From Verrucomicrobia bacterium LW23 (GTDB taxonomy: Bacteria > Verrucomicrobiota > Verrucomicrobiia > Methylacidiphilales > UBA1321): 42,126 nucleotides of DNA. The position numbers and the translations under genes are program-made. The notes under the pieces were generated by a model, which worked only from the letters and a program-made list of their open reading frames with translations, made no database searches and was not told the DNA's origin. Every line of letters starts with the position of its first letter. Positions within the stretch are counted from its first letter, which is position 1. Positions 23,597 to 31,951 of this stretch are shown piece by piece. Location: assembly GCA_003054695.1 (NCBI GenBank), contig QAZA01000055.1:1-42126 (forward strand), given 5' to 3'.

Positions 23597-25090
23597 ATGC
23601 TCCGCACTTCCCTCCTCTCCACCCCTTTTCGCATCGCCGCGGCCGCCATTGCGGCCTGCCTTGTCCTCCCCTTCGCCATGACTTCTCCTCTCAGTTCTCT
23701 CGCGGTCGACGACGTCGCCGCCAAACGCGCCCCCGGTTTTTTCTCTGTTCGCAAGGAGCCGGACGGCAAATGGTGGATCATCTCGCCCGAAGGTAAACGC
23801 TTCATATCCAAGGGTGTATGCACGGCCGGCTACTGGCAGGATTTTATCCGCGGCACCACGCGATCCCCCTACAACGAGGCTTGCCAGGCCAAGTACGGCA
23901 GCCAGCCCGCCTGGCGCACGGCGGCGGCCCGTCGCATGATGGGCTGGAACTTCAACAGCCTGGGCGCCTGGGCCGACGACGCGCTGGCCAAAGTGGAGCC
24001 CGAGGGCGGCGGCGCGCGCCTCACGCGGTCGCCGATCCTCAACATGGGCTCCCGCTGGGTTAAGGAGCTCGCCATGCGGCGCTCCGCCAGCGCCGACGCG
24101 TGGCTGCACGGCATCTTTCCGGATGTTTTCGACCCCGGCTTTGCGGACTTTTGCAAGAAGATTGCGAACGAGGACTGCACGCCCCACGCGGAGGACAAGG
24201 GCGTGCTTGGGTGGTTCAGCGACAACGAGTTACGCTGGGGCCCCGACTGGCGAAGCAAGGATGACATCCTGCTGAGCTTTCTCAACATGCAGCCCGACAC
24301 GGCCGGACGGAAGGCGGCGGCCGAGTACCTGGAGAAGGCGTACAAATCGGACATAGCCGAGTTTAACAAGATCTGGAAATCCAGCTTTGCGGACTGGAAA
24401 GCTGTCGCCACCAATACCACCGTCCTCAAGTCCCCGTACCCCCGCAAGGAGGTATATATGCAAAATAAGGACAGCGAGGAAAAGGCGAACACAGAGGAGC
24501 CTGGCCGTGCGCGCTATGTTGCAGACTGCGAAGGCTTTATGCCGCTGCTTGCCGAGCGCTATTTCAAAGCCACAACGGAAGCCATCCGCGCCGCCGCGCC
24601 CAATCACATGGTCTTTGGCTGCCGCTTTGCCTACGTGCCCAGCAAGCCGGTGGTGGACAGCGCCGCGCACTGGCTGGATATTGTTTCATTCAACGCGTAT
24701 TCCCTGGATCCCACCAGCTCTGTGGAGAGATACGCCGCCTTCGGCCGCCCGCTGATTATCGGCGAGTTCTCCTTCCGCGGCAAGGATAGCGGCCTGCCCA
24801 ACAGCAAAGGTGCCGGCCCCGTTGTGCAGACGCAAGCCGACCGCGCCCGATGCTACCAAAACTACGTCTACTACCTGATGGCCCACCCGCAAGTAGTTGG
24901 CTACCACTGGTTTGAGCACGCCGACGAACCGAAGGAAGGCCGCTTTGACGGCGAAGACTCCAACTACGGCCTGGTCAACATCAAGGACGAGCCGTATGAG
25001 GAGTTTGTGCGCGTGGTGCAGGACGTGAACAGCAAGGCGGAGGCCTGGCATCAATCGCCGCCGCCGAAGGAGGAAATCGTTAAGAACTAA
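23597..25090 (+). CDS. secreted clan GH-A glycoside hydrolase (agarase/beta-galactosidase-like)
   Basis: About 497 residues from ATG 23597 (MLRTSLLSTPFRIAAAAIAA), with a signal peptide ending near the hydrophobic stretch. The body reads as a TIM barrel: WWIISPEGKRFISKGVC, MMGWNFNSLGAWADDAL, KGVLGWFSDNELRWG (the N-E pair is the expected acid/base position) and PLIIGEFSFRGKD (the expected nucleophile glutamate), ending VVGYHWFEHADEPKEGRFDG. This order matches agarase-type members of clan GH-A such as GH50 or GH86-like proteins. The exact family and substrate are unsettled. It is convergent with lptB; the intervening 146 bases hold an inverted repeat. Confidence 0.75.
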   Translation: MLRTSLLSTPFRIAAAAIAACLVLPFAMTSPLSSLAVDDVAAKRAPGFFSVRKEPDGKWWIISPEGKRFISKGVCTAGYWQDFIRGTTRSPYNEACQAKYGSQPAWRTAAARRMMGWNFNSLGAWADDALAKVEPEGGGARLTRSPILNMGSRWVKELAMRRSASADAWLHGIFPDVFDPGFADFCKKIANEDCTPHAEDKGVLGWFSDNELRWGPDWRSKDDILLSFLNMQPDTAGRKAAAEYLEKAYKSDIAEFNKIWKSSFADWKAVATNTTVLKSPYPRKEVYMQNKDSEEKANTEEPGRARYVADCEGFMPLLAERYFKATTEAIRAAAPNHMVFGCRFAYVPSKPVVDSAAHWLDIVSFNAYSLDPTSSVERYAAFGRPLIIGEFSFRGKDSGLPNSKGAGPVVQTQADRARCYQNYVYYLMAHPQVVGYHWFEHADEPKEGRFDGEDSNYGLVNIKDEPYEEFVRVVQDVNSKAEAWHQSPPPKEEIVKN

Positions 25091-25130
25091 CGGTTTGTGC
25101 TGTTATCCCCTCTATCCCCCTAGAGGCTTA

Positions 25131-25206
25131 TATCCCCCTTAGAGCGAGAAAATACCCGTCTGTAAGTAACACGGCTACAAAGAGTTTCTCGCTCTATGGG
25201 GGGATA
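25131..25206. repeat. inverted repeat between convergent hydrolase and lptB genes
   Basis: TATCCCCCTTAGAGCGAGAA (25131-25150) and the reverse complement of 25186-25206 match apart from one mismatch and one extra base, with about 35 bases between. It could act as a bidirectional terminator, but it lacks T-tracts. Its length and symmetry also fit a small repeat element. Confidence 0.65.
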
Positions 25207-25236
25207 AAGCAGGCGGGAGGTGGGATTATTGAGGGC

Positions 25237-26166
25237 CTACATACTAAACCGCGGCCCCAGGTACAGGTCGCGCGCCACGGGGTCGTTGATGAGGAAATCG
25301 CTGCTGCCTTCGCGCTCTACCTTGCCTTCGCAGATGAGGTAGGCGCGGTCGACGACGCTGAGCGTGTCACGCACGGAGTGGTCTGTGATGAGGATGCCGA
25401 CGCCGCGCTCGCGCAGGGTCAGGATGATCTGCTGGATGTCGTAGACCGCCATCGGGTCGACGGCGCTGAACGGTTCGTCCAGCAGCAGCGCGGCGGGGGA
25501 CGTCACGAGGGCGCGGGCGATGGCCAGGCGTCGCTTTTCACCGCCGGAGAGGGTGAGCGCCACGTTTTGCCGCACGTGATCCAGGCCGAAGTCCAGCAGC
25601 ATGTCGTCGCAGCGCTGCATGCGCTCGTGCTGGGTGATGGGGAGCGTCTCCAGGATGGCCATCAGATTCTCCTCCACGGTCAGCTTGCGAAAAATCGACT
25701 CCTCCTGCGGCAGGTAGCCCACGCCGCGGCGGGCGCGGCGGTACATGGGCATGGCGGAGACGTCTTCATCGCCCAAAAACACCTGGCCGGCAGTGGGGGC
25801 CACCAGTCCAACAATCATATAGAATGTGGTTGTTTTGCCCGCGCCGTTGGGGCCGAGAAGTCCGACGACCTCGCCCGCGCGAATATTGATGTCCACGCCA
25901 TCCACCACCGCGCGCTGGCCGTATTTCTTCACAAGTCCCTGCGTGCGAATGAGTACCGGGCCCGGCTCGTGGTCGTAGTCATCCTCGTAGTGCTCCCCCG
26001 CGGGCGGCGGCGGGGGGACGGAAGGGGGCGGGGCCTGCTGCTGCGCGCGCTGCTGTTGCTGCGACATTTGGTGAAGACCCTGCCCCCCATGCGCAACTTG
26101 CTGCTGCTGTTGCGGATGCACAGGATACGCGCCGAAGGGGGAGGGGGTGGAGGATGTGTTGCTCAT
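25237..26166 (-). CDS. lptB: LPS export ABC transporter ATP-binding protein LptB
   Basis: About 309 residues from ATG 26166. An unusual Gln/Pro-rich extension (about 65 residues, with HPQQQQQVAHGGQG and PPPSVPPPPPAGE) precedes a canonical LptB. Walker A is LLGPNGAGKTTTFYMIVGL, the Q-loop is VGYLPQEESIFRKLTVEENL, the signature is LTLSGGEKRRLAIARAL, Walker B is LLLDEPFSAVDPMAV and the switch histidine is in ITDHSVRDTLSV. LptB2 powers extraction of LPS from the inner membrane through LptFG. LptC- and LptA-like genes lie about 8 kb upstream on the other strand, so the Lpt genes are split in this genome. The N-terminal extension is probably disordered. Confidence 0.93.
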   Translation of the reverse strand: MSNTSSTPSPFGAYPVHPQQQQQVAHGGQGLHQMSQQQQRAQQQAPPPSVPPPPPAGEHYEDDYDHEPGPVLIRTQGLVKKYGQRAVVDGVDINIRAGEVVGLLGPNGAGKTTTFYMIVGLVAPTAGQVFLGDEDVSAMPMYRRARRGVGYLPQEESIFRKLTVEENLMAILETLPITQHERMQRCDDMLLDFGLDHVRQNVALTLSGGEKRRLAIARALVTSPAALLLDEPFSAVDPMAVYDIQQIILTLRERGVGILITDHSVRDTLSVVDRAYLICEGKVEREGSSDFLINDPVARDLYLGPRFSM

Positions 26167-26377
26167 CGTGCTTGTGCAGCCATGTCGTTGAAAATCAGGC
26201 AATTGCGCCCACGCGTTGCCGGGCCGCCCCGGCAATCCGCTGGCGTAAGGATAGCGTGCCTGCGACAGGACGCAACAGATTCCTCCAGCCCAGATCCGGC
26301 GCGCATGCGCAAGATGCGCATGCGGTCAAAGTGCGGACGGCTTGCCGGCGCCGGCGCATCCACCCAACCCCGATCCT

Positions 26378-27841
26378 TTACGCCGGCGCGCCCGCTACTT
26401 CCCGCACAACCTGCTCGGCCTCTGCGGGTGGCGATGTCTGGGCGGAGCCCTCCGGCAGCCAGCAGCCCCGCTCCGCCAGCCGCGCGCGCACGCTGGTGCC
26501 CTCCACGGCGTGCACGTCGCCTCCAAAGCCCAGCGCGGCCATGGCGGCGGCCGTACCGGCGGCCTGACCGGTGGCGAGGCACACAGGCATGACGCGAACG
26601 CTGCCCTGTACCACTTTATCGGTGGAGATACAGCGACCGGCCACCAGCACATTGCGCAACGCCCGCGGCACCAGCGCGCGGTAGGGGATGCCGTGGCTTT
26701 CGCCGGGCTCGTACTGCTTAAAGCGATGGCACACCGCCTTGTCCCAGTCTTTCGCTTTCGAGGCTTCCTCGCGGCTCAGGTGGATGTCGATGAAATACGC
26801 GTTGCGACACACGTCATCGGGGAACGAGCGGCGGTCCAGATAGTCGTCCAGCGTAATCGTGTACTCGCCGATAATGCGCCGCGTCTCGCGGGCGCCCAGC
26901 AGCGCCCCGGTTTGCACCAGGTGCGCCTGCCCAAACGCCTCGGGGAAGAACTCGCGCAGCGCATTGCGGTACTCCAGCGCCATGCGCCGGCCCTGAATCA
27001 TCGCGCGCGACACGCCGAACGGGTCGGTGTTGTCCACATCATACAAATGCCCCGCGTTGAAGCCCACGCAGCCGGTGCCCACTTTATTGTGGCACAGGTG
27101 CCGGTCGGGAATCTCCGGGTAGCGGCCGCTGGCGATAATCTCCTCGATGGTTGGCGTGAAAAAGCGGGGCACACGCGGGTAGGCCTCCTCATTTACGCCG
27201 CCCAAAATAAAGCACAGCGTGCCGGGCATCAGCGATCCCGCCGCATCGCCGCGCGCAAACTCGCCGCCGGCAAACGCCACCAGGTCGGCGTCGCCGGTCG
27301 TATCGATAAACACGGAGGCCTCCAGCGCGGTAAGGCCCTGCTTGTTGGCGGCGATGACGTGGCGCACGCGGCTGTCGCTGTCGCGCTGCACGCCCACCAT
27401 AAAGGTGTCGAAGAGAATTTGCACGCCGGCCTTCACCGCCACGCTCTCGTACACACGCTTCAAATGCTCGGCGTCAATCGGCACCCAGTCCAGCTCGGCG
27501 GGGTTGACGTGCGGCGTGCCTTCCTTGCTCAGCGCAAAAATCTCCGCCGCAATGCCGCCGTAAAGCATCTGCTTCTTATCCGAGAACGGGCACCACGCCG
27601 GCACCAGCGCGGAGGTGCCCATGCCCCCCAGCGAGCACGTCCTCTCCAGCAACAACGTGCGCGCTCCCTCCCGGGCCGCCGCAATCGCCGCCGATACGCC
27701 GGCTGGCCCGCCCCCCGCCACAATCACATCCCACCGCTGCGGGGCGGCGGGGTAGGCGATGGAGAAGGGGGCGGGGGCTGGCAACGACGACGATGGTGTG
27801 GAGGAGGCGGAAGGCGAAGCGGAGCTCATGCGCGACAGCAT
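26378..27841 (-). CDS. FAD-dependent oxidoreductase, paralogue of the 6617-8065 gene
   Basis: A 487-residue protein with a Ser/Pro-rich N-terminus, then the dinucleotide fold WDVIVAGGGPAGVSAAIAAA (about 37-56) and LLLERTCSLGGMGTSALVP. Middle blocks VFIDTTGDADLVAFAGGEF and LVQTGALLGARETRRIIGEY and the C-terminal SHGIPYRALVPRALRNVLVA, GQAAGTAAAMA match the FAD_oxidored family. Order and motifs parallel the protein at 6617-8065, so the two are paralogues. Start 27841 or 27829 (MSSASPSAS) is uncertain. It is tandem with lptB but separated by about 210 bases. Substrate unknown; the family is common in polysaccharide-degrading Verrucomicrobiota. Confidence 0.9.
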   Translation of the reverse strand: MLSRMSSASPSASSTPSSSLPAPAPFSIAYPAAPQRWDVIVAGGGPAGVSAAIAAAREGARTLLLERTCSLGGMGTSALVPAWCPFSDKKQMLYGGIAAEIFALSKEGTPHVNPAELDWVPIDAEHLKRVYESVAVKAGVQILFDTFMVGVQRDSDSRVRHVIAANKQGLTALEASVFIDTTGDADLVAFAGGEFARGDAAGSLMPGTLCFILGGVNEEAYPRVPRFFTPTIEEIIASGRYPEIPDRHLCHNKVGTGCVGFNAGHLYDVDNTDPFGVSRAMIQGRRMALEYRNALREFFPEAFGQAHLVQTGALLGARETRRIIGEYTITLDDYLDRRSFPDDVCRNAYFIDIHLSREEASKAKDWDKAVCHRFKQYEPGESHGIPYRALVPRALRNVLVAGRCISTDKVVQGSVRVMPVCLATGQAAGTAAAMAALGFGGDVHAVEGTSVRARLAERGCWLPEGSAQTSPPAEAEQVVREVAGAPA

Positions 27842-27907
27842 GGCAGCTTTTCGTGCAATCGCGATGGGATACGCTTATAGAATTCTACTTTTTATTATAA
27901 AATTTTA

Positions 27908-28618
27908 TCACGAAGCCAGGCACGAGGGCTCCGCCCCCGCAGCGGCCTGCTCCACCTCAGCACCTGGTGTCGTGCCATGCCCCGTGCCGTTCCCGTTGCG
28001 CCCGTTGGAGTGGGGCGGCTCTTGCTCCGGGCTGGGGCCAGGGCTCGGCGGGGCGTGGCGAGGTTCGGCCATCTCGACCGAGTGCAGCTGCATCGGCATC
28101 GCGGTGTAGATATCGAACGTGCAGGCGGCATGAATGCCTGCGGCTGCGATAGCTTCCGGGTCGTCGTGCAAAGAGTACACGGCATGCATCGCCCCCAGCG
28201 CAATATCGCCGCCGGAGCCATGGGCCCATACTTCGCTCATCTCTCGCACGCAACGGTACGAGTCCACGTTGAATGCGCCGGCGGGGGACGCGACCAGGCA
28301 ATGCCACTGGCTGGATTCCAGCGGTTGGTTGCGCCCTTCCTGCGTCTCGATATAGTACGCATCTTTCAGGCGCTCATGCAGTTGCAAAAACGTGCGAAAG
28401 ACGGCGACGCGTGACGAGAAGTCGAACTCGAAGTCGCGCCTCTCGACAATATCGCGGAAGATAAGCGCGAGAGCGGAAGCGCCGGTGAACCCGACAAAGC
28501 TGTCGCGAACGGCAACAATTTTGGGTTCCGAGCGGGAGCACAGGTTGCCGCAGGTCGTCTGGCTGTCGGCCGCGATGGCAATGCGGCGGCCTTTTCTGGC
28601 AATCACTAGCGTGGACAT
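27908..28618 (-). CDS. HslV/proteasome-like Ntn hydrolase
   Basis: About 236 residues from ATG 28618: MSTLVIARKGRRIAIAADSQ. The N-terminal Met-Ser-Thr-Leu-Val strand and the A-A-D-S-Q turn match proteasome beta subunits and HslV, in which an N-terminal Thr exposed by processing is the nucleophile. Here Thr is residue 3 behind a Ser, so either two residues must be removed or Ser acts. The fold continues KIVAVRDSFVGFTGASALAL and VWAHGSGGDIALGAMHAVY, the second matching the HslV glycine-rich block. A Pro/Gly-rich tail of about 45 residues follows. No hslU-type ATPase is adjacent. It may be an orphan self-compartmentalising hydrolase of the Anbu/BPH kind. Confidence 0.75.
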   Translation of the reverse strand: MSTLVIARKGRRIAIAADSQTTCGNLCSRSEPKIVAVRDSFVGFTGASALALIFRDIVERRDFEFDFSSRVAVFRTFLQLHERLKDAYYIETQEGRNQPLESSQWHCLVASPAGAFNVDSYRCVREMSEVWAHGSGGDIALGAMHAVYSLHDDPEAIAAAGIHAACTFDIYTAMPMQLHSVEMAEPRHAPPSPGPSPEQEPPHSNGRNGNGTGHGTTPGAEVEQAAAGAEPSCLAS

Positions 28619-28997
28619 AGTAGTAGCGGCGGCAAGCGCCGATAAAAGATGGATTCCCCCCCCACGACACGCGGCGGAGAGAACAGGTAAACTGCTGAAG
28701 TAAATCAATGCGAATCAGCGGCTTGCGCAGAAAATAGCGCGAGGCTGTTCGAACTCGGACACAAGGGCATGCGAGCCCGGCGGCGACAAAAATGCCGCCC
28801 ATCCCCGGCACGTTAACTGTGCGGAACGCCGGCTCGCATCACGGAGGCAAGATCGGGTTGCATGGGGGGAAAAAGTAAGGGAGAGTAAATCAGTCTTAAG
28901 TTGTAACATCGGGCCGAAAATAAGCAAGGAGAAAGTGCGCTCGAGAGGACTTGAGGGTGCGATTCGCATTGGGTCCGGTAGTAAAGCGATCAGGCGC
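28619..28997. other. 379-bp non-coding stretch at the boundary of the accessory region
   Basis: No credible gene. Weak open frames on both strands lack domains and start signals. It must hold the promoter of the Ntn-hydrolase gene. From here on, transposase debris begins. Confidence 0.45.
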
Positions 28998-29681
28998 TCA
29001 GGAAGAGGGGTTGTGGAGAGGAGAGGGAGGCTTTGGGGAGTTCCAGAGTTGTTCCCAGGCGAGATTGGCTGTGAGGACGCGAAGTTGGGCGATGTGGTCT
29101 GCGTTGTTGGGGAGCCAGGCGGCGCCGGGGATTTTGAGTCTGGCGTGGAAGAGGTGTTTGTGTCCGCTTTCGATGAGGCCGGATCCGATGGGCAGGTTGT
29201 GGGCGATGGCCTCGGGCCGCACCAGCTTACGTGCTTTTTCTGGCAGATATACCTCGTAGAAGGCGCCTTTGGTGTGGGTGTTGAGGTTGTCGCATACCAG
29301 CAGGACCTTTTCGGCGTCCGGGTAGCGGGTGCGCAGCAGGTGTTCGACTTCCTGGGCCCAGTCGGCGCGGGTGCGGCGGTCGCGCACGGTCACCTGGCGC
29401 CAGCCGGTGAGCGGTTCGCAGAACAGGAAGATGCTGGCTGTCCCCGGCTGCTCGTATTCGTAGTCGACGCGCTGCGGATGAGTGGCGGTCGTGCCGAACA
29501 GCAGTTTGTTAGCATATCGGCCGGCGTGCGCCGCGAGCTGCGATCCGTGTGCAAGTTTGCCAACAAGGTGCTGGTCAAAGCCAAAGCGGGGATAAGCCCG
29601 GATATGCCTGGCGATGTCTTCGACCATACCGCGTGTGTCGAGGGCGCCGAGGGGCCGCAGCGAGCGAGCGAGCGCGGGCAT
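28998..29681 (-). pseudogene. chimeric transposase remnant: IS630-type front, ISKra4-type back
   Basis: A 227-residue frame. Residues about 57-155 are an IS630 DDE domain lacking its N-terminus and first catalytic Asp region: RVDYEYEQPGTASIFLFCEP, LTGWRQVTVRDRRTRADWAQ and VLLVCDNLNTHTKGAFYEVY, the last containing the second catalytic Asp. Instead of the expected TPKHGSWLN...E end, the frame changes near residue 158 to AHNLPIGSGLIESGHKHLF, HARLKIPGAAWLPNNADHIA, which is the C-terminal signature of a different transposase family (ISKra4-like). The product cannot be an active transposase of either type. The join looks like recombination or nested-insertion decay. The 5' end abuts the cytochrome P450 gene stop at 29704. 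Confidence 0.8.
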
Positions 29682-29703
29682 AGCGCCCGCGGCCGGTCGC
29701 TTT

Positions 29704-31053
29704 TCACTGCACGATGCGTCGCAGCTTTACGCGCACGCCTGTGCGGGGGCGCAGCGTTACGGAGGGATGGAGTACCAGCTTATGCTCCGGCACCACGGGT
29801 TCCATCTTCCACTTTCGGGCGATGACGGCTGTCACGAGAATGAGTTCCATCCAGGCAAAACTTTCGCCTATGCACGAGCGGGGGCCGCCGCCGAAGGGAT
29901 AGTACGCGAACCGTGGCAGGGAGTCCCGAAACTCCGGCGTCCAGCGCTCCGGCCGGAACACGAGCGGGTCATCGTAATAGCGCTCCTGCAGGTGCACCAG
30001 GGCCTGAGGCATCATGATTGTTGTGCCGCGCGGAATGGGAACGCCGGGCATATTGGCCAGCTCAAGATCCTCCATGGCGCCGCGGGCGATGATCCACGCG
30101 GGCGGGTACAGCCGCATGGATTCCGTGATGACAGACTCCGTGTAGGGCAGGCGTCGTGTATCGGCGATTGTGGGCGCGGCATCGCCCAGTACTGTGCTGA
30201 TTTCATCACGCATTTTCGCCGCAGCCTCGGGATGCTTGGCTAGGAGATGCCACGTGTAGGCGAGCGCATTGCCGGTTGTCTCATGCCCGGCCAGAAACAG
30301 AGTCAGCACTTCGTCGCGAACCTGCTCGTCAGTGAGCCCGGTTCCGTCTTCCTCCTGCGAATTGAGGAGCATGGAAAGCAGGTCGCCTTCATCGCGGTTG
30401 TCCTTGTGGCGCTCGGCAATAATGCCGAGTACGACCTCATTCAGCGTGGCGTCGGCGGCCCGCATGCGCCTGACGAAAGGCAACGGCAGGTGCTCCAGCC
30501 AGGGGAAAAAGGGTAGCTGGAAGAGCGGAAAGAGATTCATCAGCACCGACATGGCCTGGCTGACGCGCTCGCCGACTTCGCCCGTGTCGGAGTTGAACAA
30601 CGTTTTGCCGACAACCCGCAGCGTCAGCTTCATCATCTCCTCTGCAATATCGATCTCCTGGCCGTCCTTCCATTGCGCTTGCGCCTCCTCGGCGTACTGC
30701 ACCATGCTGTCGCCATAGGCGGCGACGCGTTGCATGTGAAAAGCCGGCTGCATGAGGCGCCGGTTGCGCACATGGTCGGCGCCCTCGGCTGTCAGGAGTC
30801 CGTTGCCCAGAAAGCGCCTGGTGCTCTTGATCGCAAGGCTCTTCTCAAACTGCCTGCTCTGCTTCACCAGCACCTGGGCGATCAGCTCTGGCTCCGCGAT
30901 CAGCAGAAACCGGCGGACCCCGCACGTAAAGAACGCCACGGGTCCACACTCGCGCTCTACATCGCGCACAAAGGTCATGGGGTTTTGCAGGAAGCGGCAG
31001 AGATGCGCGATATTCCAGCCGGGCATCGTTCTGGGTACGAGGGGTGGTGTCAT
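29704..31053 (-). CDS. cytochrome P450
   Basis: About 449 residues from ATG 31053; an in-frame start at 31068 adds five residues. There is no membrane anchor, so it is soluble. All landmarks are present: the I-helix LFLAGHETTGNALAYTWHLL with the oxygen-activating Glu-Thr pair, the K-helix ESMRLYPPAW (ExxR), the PERF-like FRPERWTPEF and the heme-ligand loop FGGGPRSCIGESFAW with Cys at about residue 394. The sequence resembles the bacterial CYP102/CYP4-like fatty-acid or terpene hydroxylases. The substrate is unknown and no ferredoxin or reductase gene is nearby. It sits alone between two transposase remnants (28998-29681 and 31095-31545), which points to acquisition by mobile-element activity. 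Confidence 0.93.
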   Translation of the reverse strand: MTPPLVPRTMPGWNIAHLCRFLQNPMTFVRDVERECGPVAFFTCGVRRFLLIAEPELIAQVLVKQSRQFEKSLAIKSTRRFLGNGLLTAEGADHVRNRRLMQPAFHMQRVAAYGDSMVQYAEEAQAQWKDGQEIDIAEEMMKLTLRVVGKTLFNSDTGEVGERVSQAMSVLMNLFPLFQLPFFPWLEHLPLPFVRRMRAADATLNEVVLGIIAERHKDNRDEGDLLSMLLNSQEEDGTGLTDEQVRDEVLTLFLAGHETTGNALAYTWHLLAKHPEAAAKMRDEISTVLGDAAPTIADTRRLPYTESVITESMRLYPPAWIIARGAMEDLELANMPGVPIPRGTTIMMPQALVHLQERYYDDPLVFRPERWTPEFRDSLPRFAYYPFGGGPRSCIGESFAWMELILVTAVIARKWKMEPVVPEHKLVLHPSVTLRPRTGVRVKLRRIVQ

Positions 31054-31094
31054 AGCGTGCACCCACACACTAACGACTGGTGCGTTGTTTTACA

Positions 31095-31545
31095 ATATCG
31101 TCGATGGAGATGCCTGGCCTGCACCGAAACTCTGCGCGCAGGAAAGCCGACCATATGCGTGCCGACCTCGTCACAGCCGCCCTGCAACAAGCCCTCGGCT
31201 CCCTGCCCAGAGCCCATCCCGCCGCCGTCACCCCCCCACGCCGCACCACGTACCGCCCCAGCGGAGCGGATGCCGGATGCGGCACTTCGCCGCAGCTCAT
31301 CTTCCACAGCGACCGCGGCAGCCAGCACTCCAGCGCCGCCTTCCGCAACCTGCTGGCTCGACACAACATCGCCTTCACCGAGAGCTTCATCGGCACCCTC
31401 AAAACCGAAATGCTCAGCGAGGGCTCCTTCCTCAACGCTCACGACGCCAAACTCGAGATCTTCGAGTTTATTGAAATGTACGACCACAACTCCAGAAAAC
31501 ACTCGTCCCTCAACTACAAAACTGCCAACCCGCCTTTGGTCCAAA
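31095..31545 (+). pseudogene. IS3-family transposase OrfB remnant
   Basis: The frame 31080-31610 contains C-terminal rve-domain pieces of an IS3 OrfB: MRADLVTAALQQALGS, then LIFHSDRGSQHSSAAFRNLL with the second catalytic Asp, SFIGTLKTEML with the catalytic Glu region altered, and EIFEFIEMYDHNSRKHSSLN. The N-terminal half (HTH and first Asp) is missing. The conserved stretch between the HSDRG motif and the GTLKTE block is shortened, and a Pro-rich insert (about 31200-31275) disrupts the order. It is divergent from the P450 gene with about 40 bases between. No terminal repeats of the original IS were found. Confidence 0.82.
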
Positions 31546-31610
31546 AAACAGTCGCAGTTCACTTCTCAAGTTTCCTGTGTAACAGCTTTTGGGCTATGCA
31601 TAAAAAGTGA

Positions 31611-31951
31611 TATTTTTATGATCGGCGTTTAAGCGTATGGCTAAATGTTGCCTTTTTGGATTAACCCGGGCCGTTCACTTTCTTGTGCAGGCATCCTGCA
31701 TCGGAATCTCCTCCGGACATGGCACCGGAGCAGCGCGTTAGCTCCCCGATGGGGCACGAGCTTCGTGATTGTGAACGCAGGCGGTCCGCTCCAGTGGACC
31801 GCTCTTGTCGCCCTCAAACGCGCCTATTCGCGCCCCTACCTGCACGCCGATGGCTCCGGCCTCCTTCTCGTACACTAAACTTTTATGAAGATGTCCCACC
31901 TTTCCTCCGCCATCCGTCTGCTCTCCGCCCTTTGTCTGAACTGATCGTTTC
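31611..31951. other. 341-bp intergenic region upstream of the GH127 gene
   Basis: No gene is supported. It contains one short inverted repeat, GCGGTCC-GCTCCAGT-GGACCGC-like (31781-31802), which could be a regulator site or terminator stem. A similar GGCGGTC/GACCGCC pair recurs at 34479-34498 before the first alpha-L-fucosidase, suggesting shared control of the hydrolase block. Confidence 0.4.
31781..31802. promoter_or_regulatory. inverted repeat GCGGTCC / GGACCGC before GH127 gene
   Basis: Seven-base perfect arms with an 8-base loop, 150 bases before the GH127 start. The core GCGGTC/GACCGC also occurs as a dyad at 34479-34498 before the first fucosidase. Two sites sharing a core ahead of related genes could be an operator, but two copies are thin evidence. 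Confidence 0.35.

Noticed and set aside
26342-27880. 512-residue plus-strand open frame
   Set aside because: It is antisense to the FAD oxidoreductase, which has intact dinucleotide-binding motifs on the minus strand.
29704-31053. P450 as part of a biosynthetic cluster
   Set aside because: No ferredoxin, reductase, terpene synthase or other tailoring gene is adjacent; it stands between transposase remnants.
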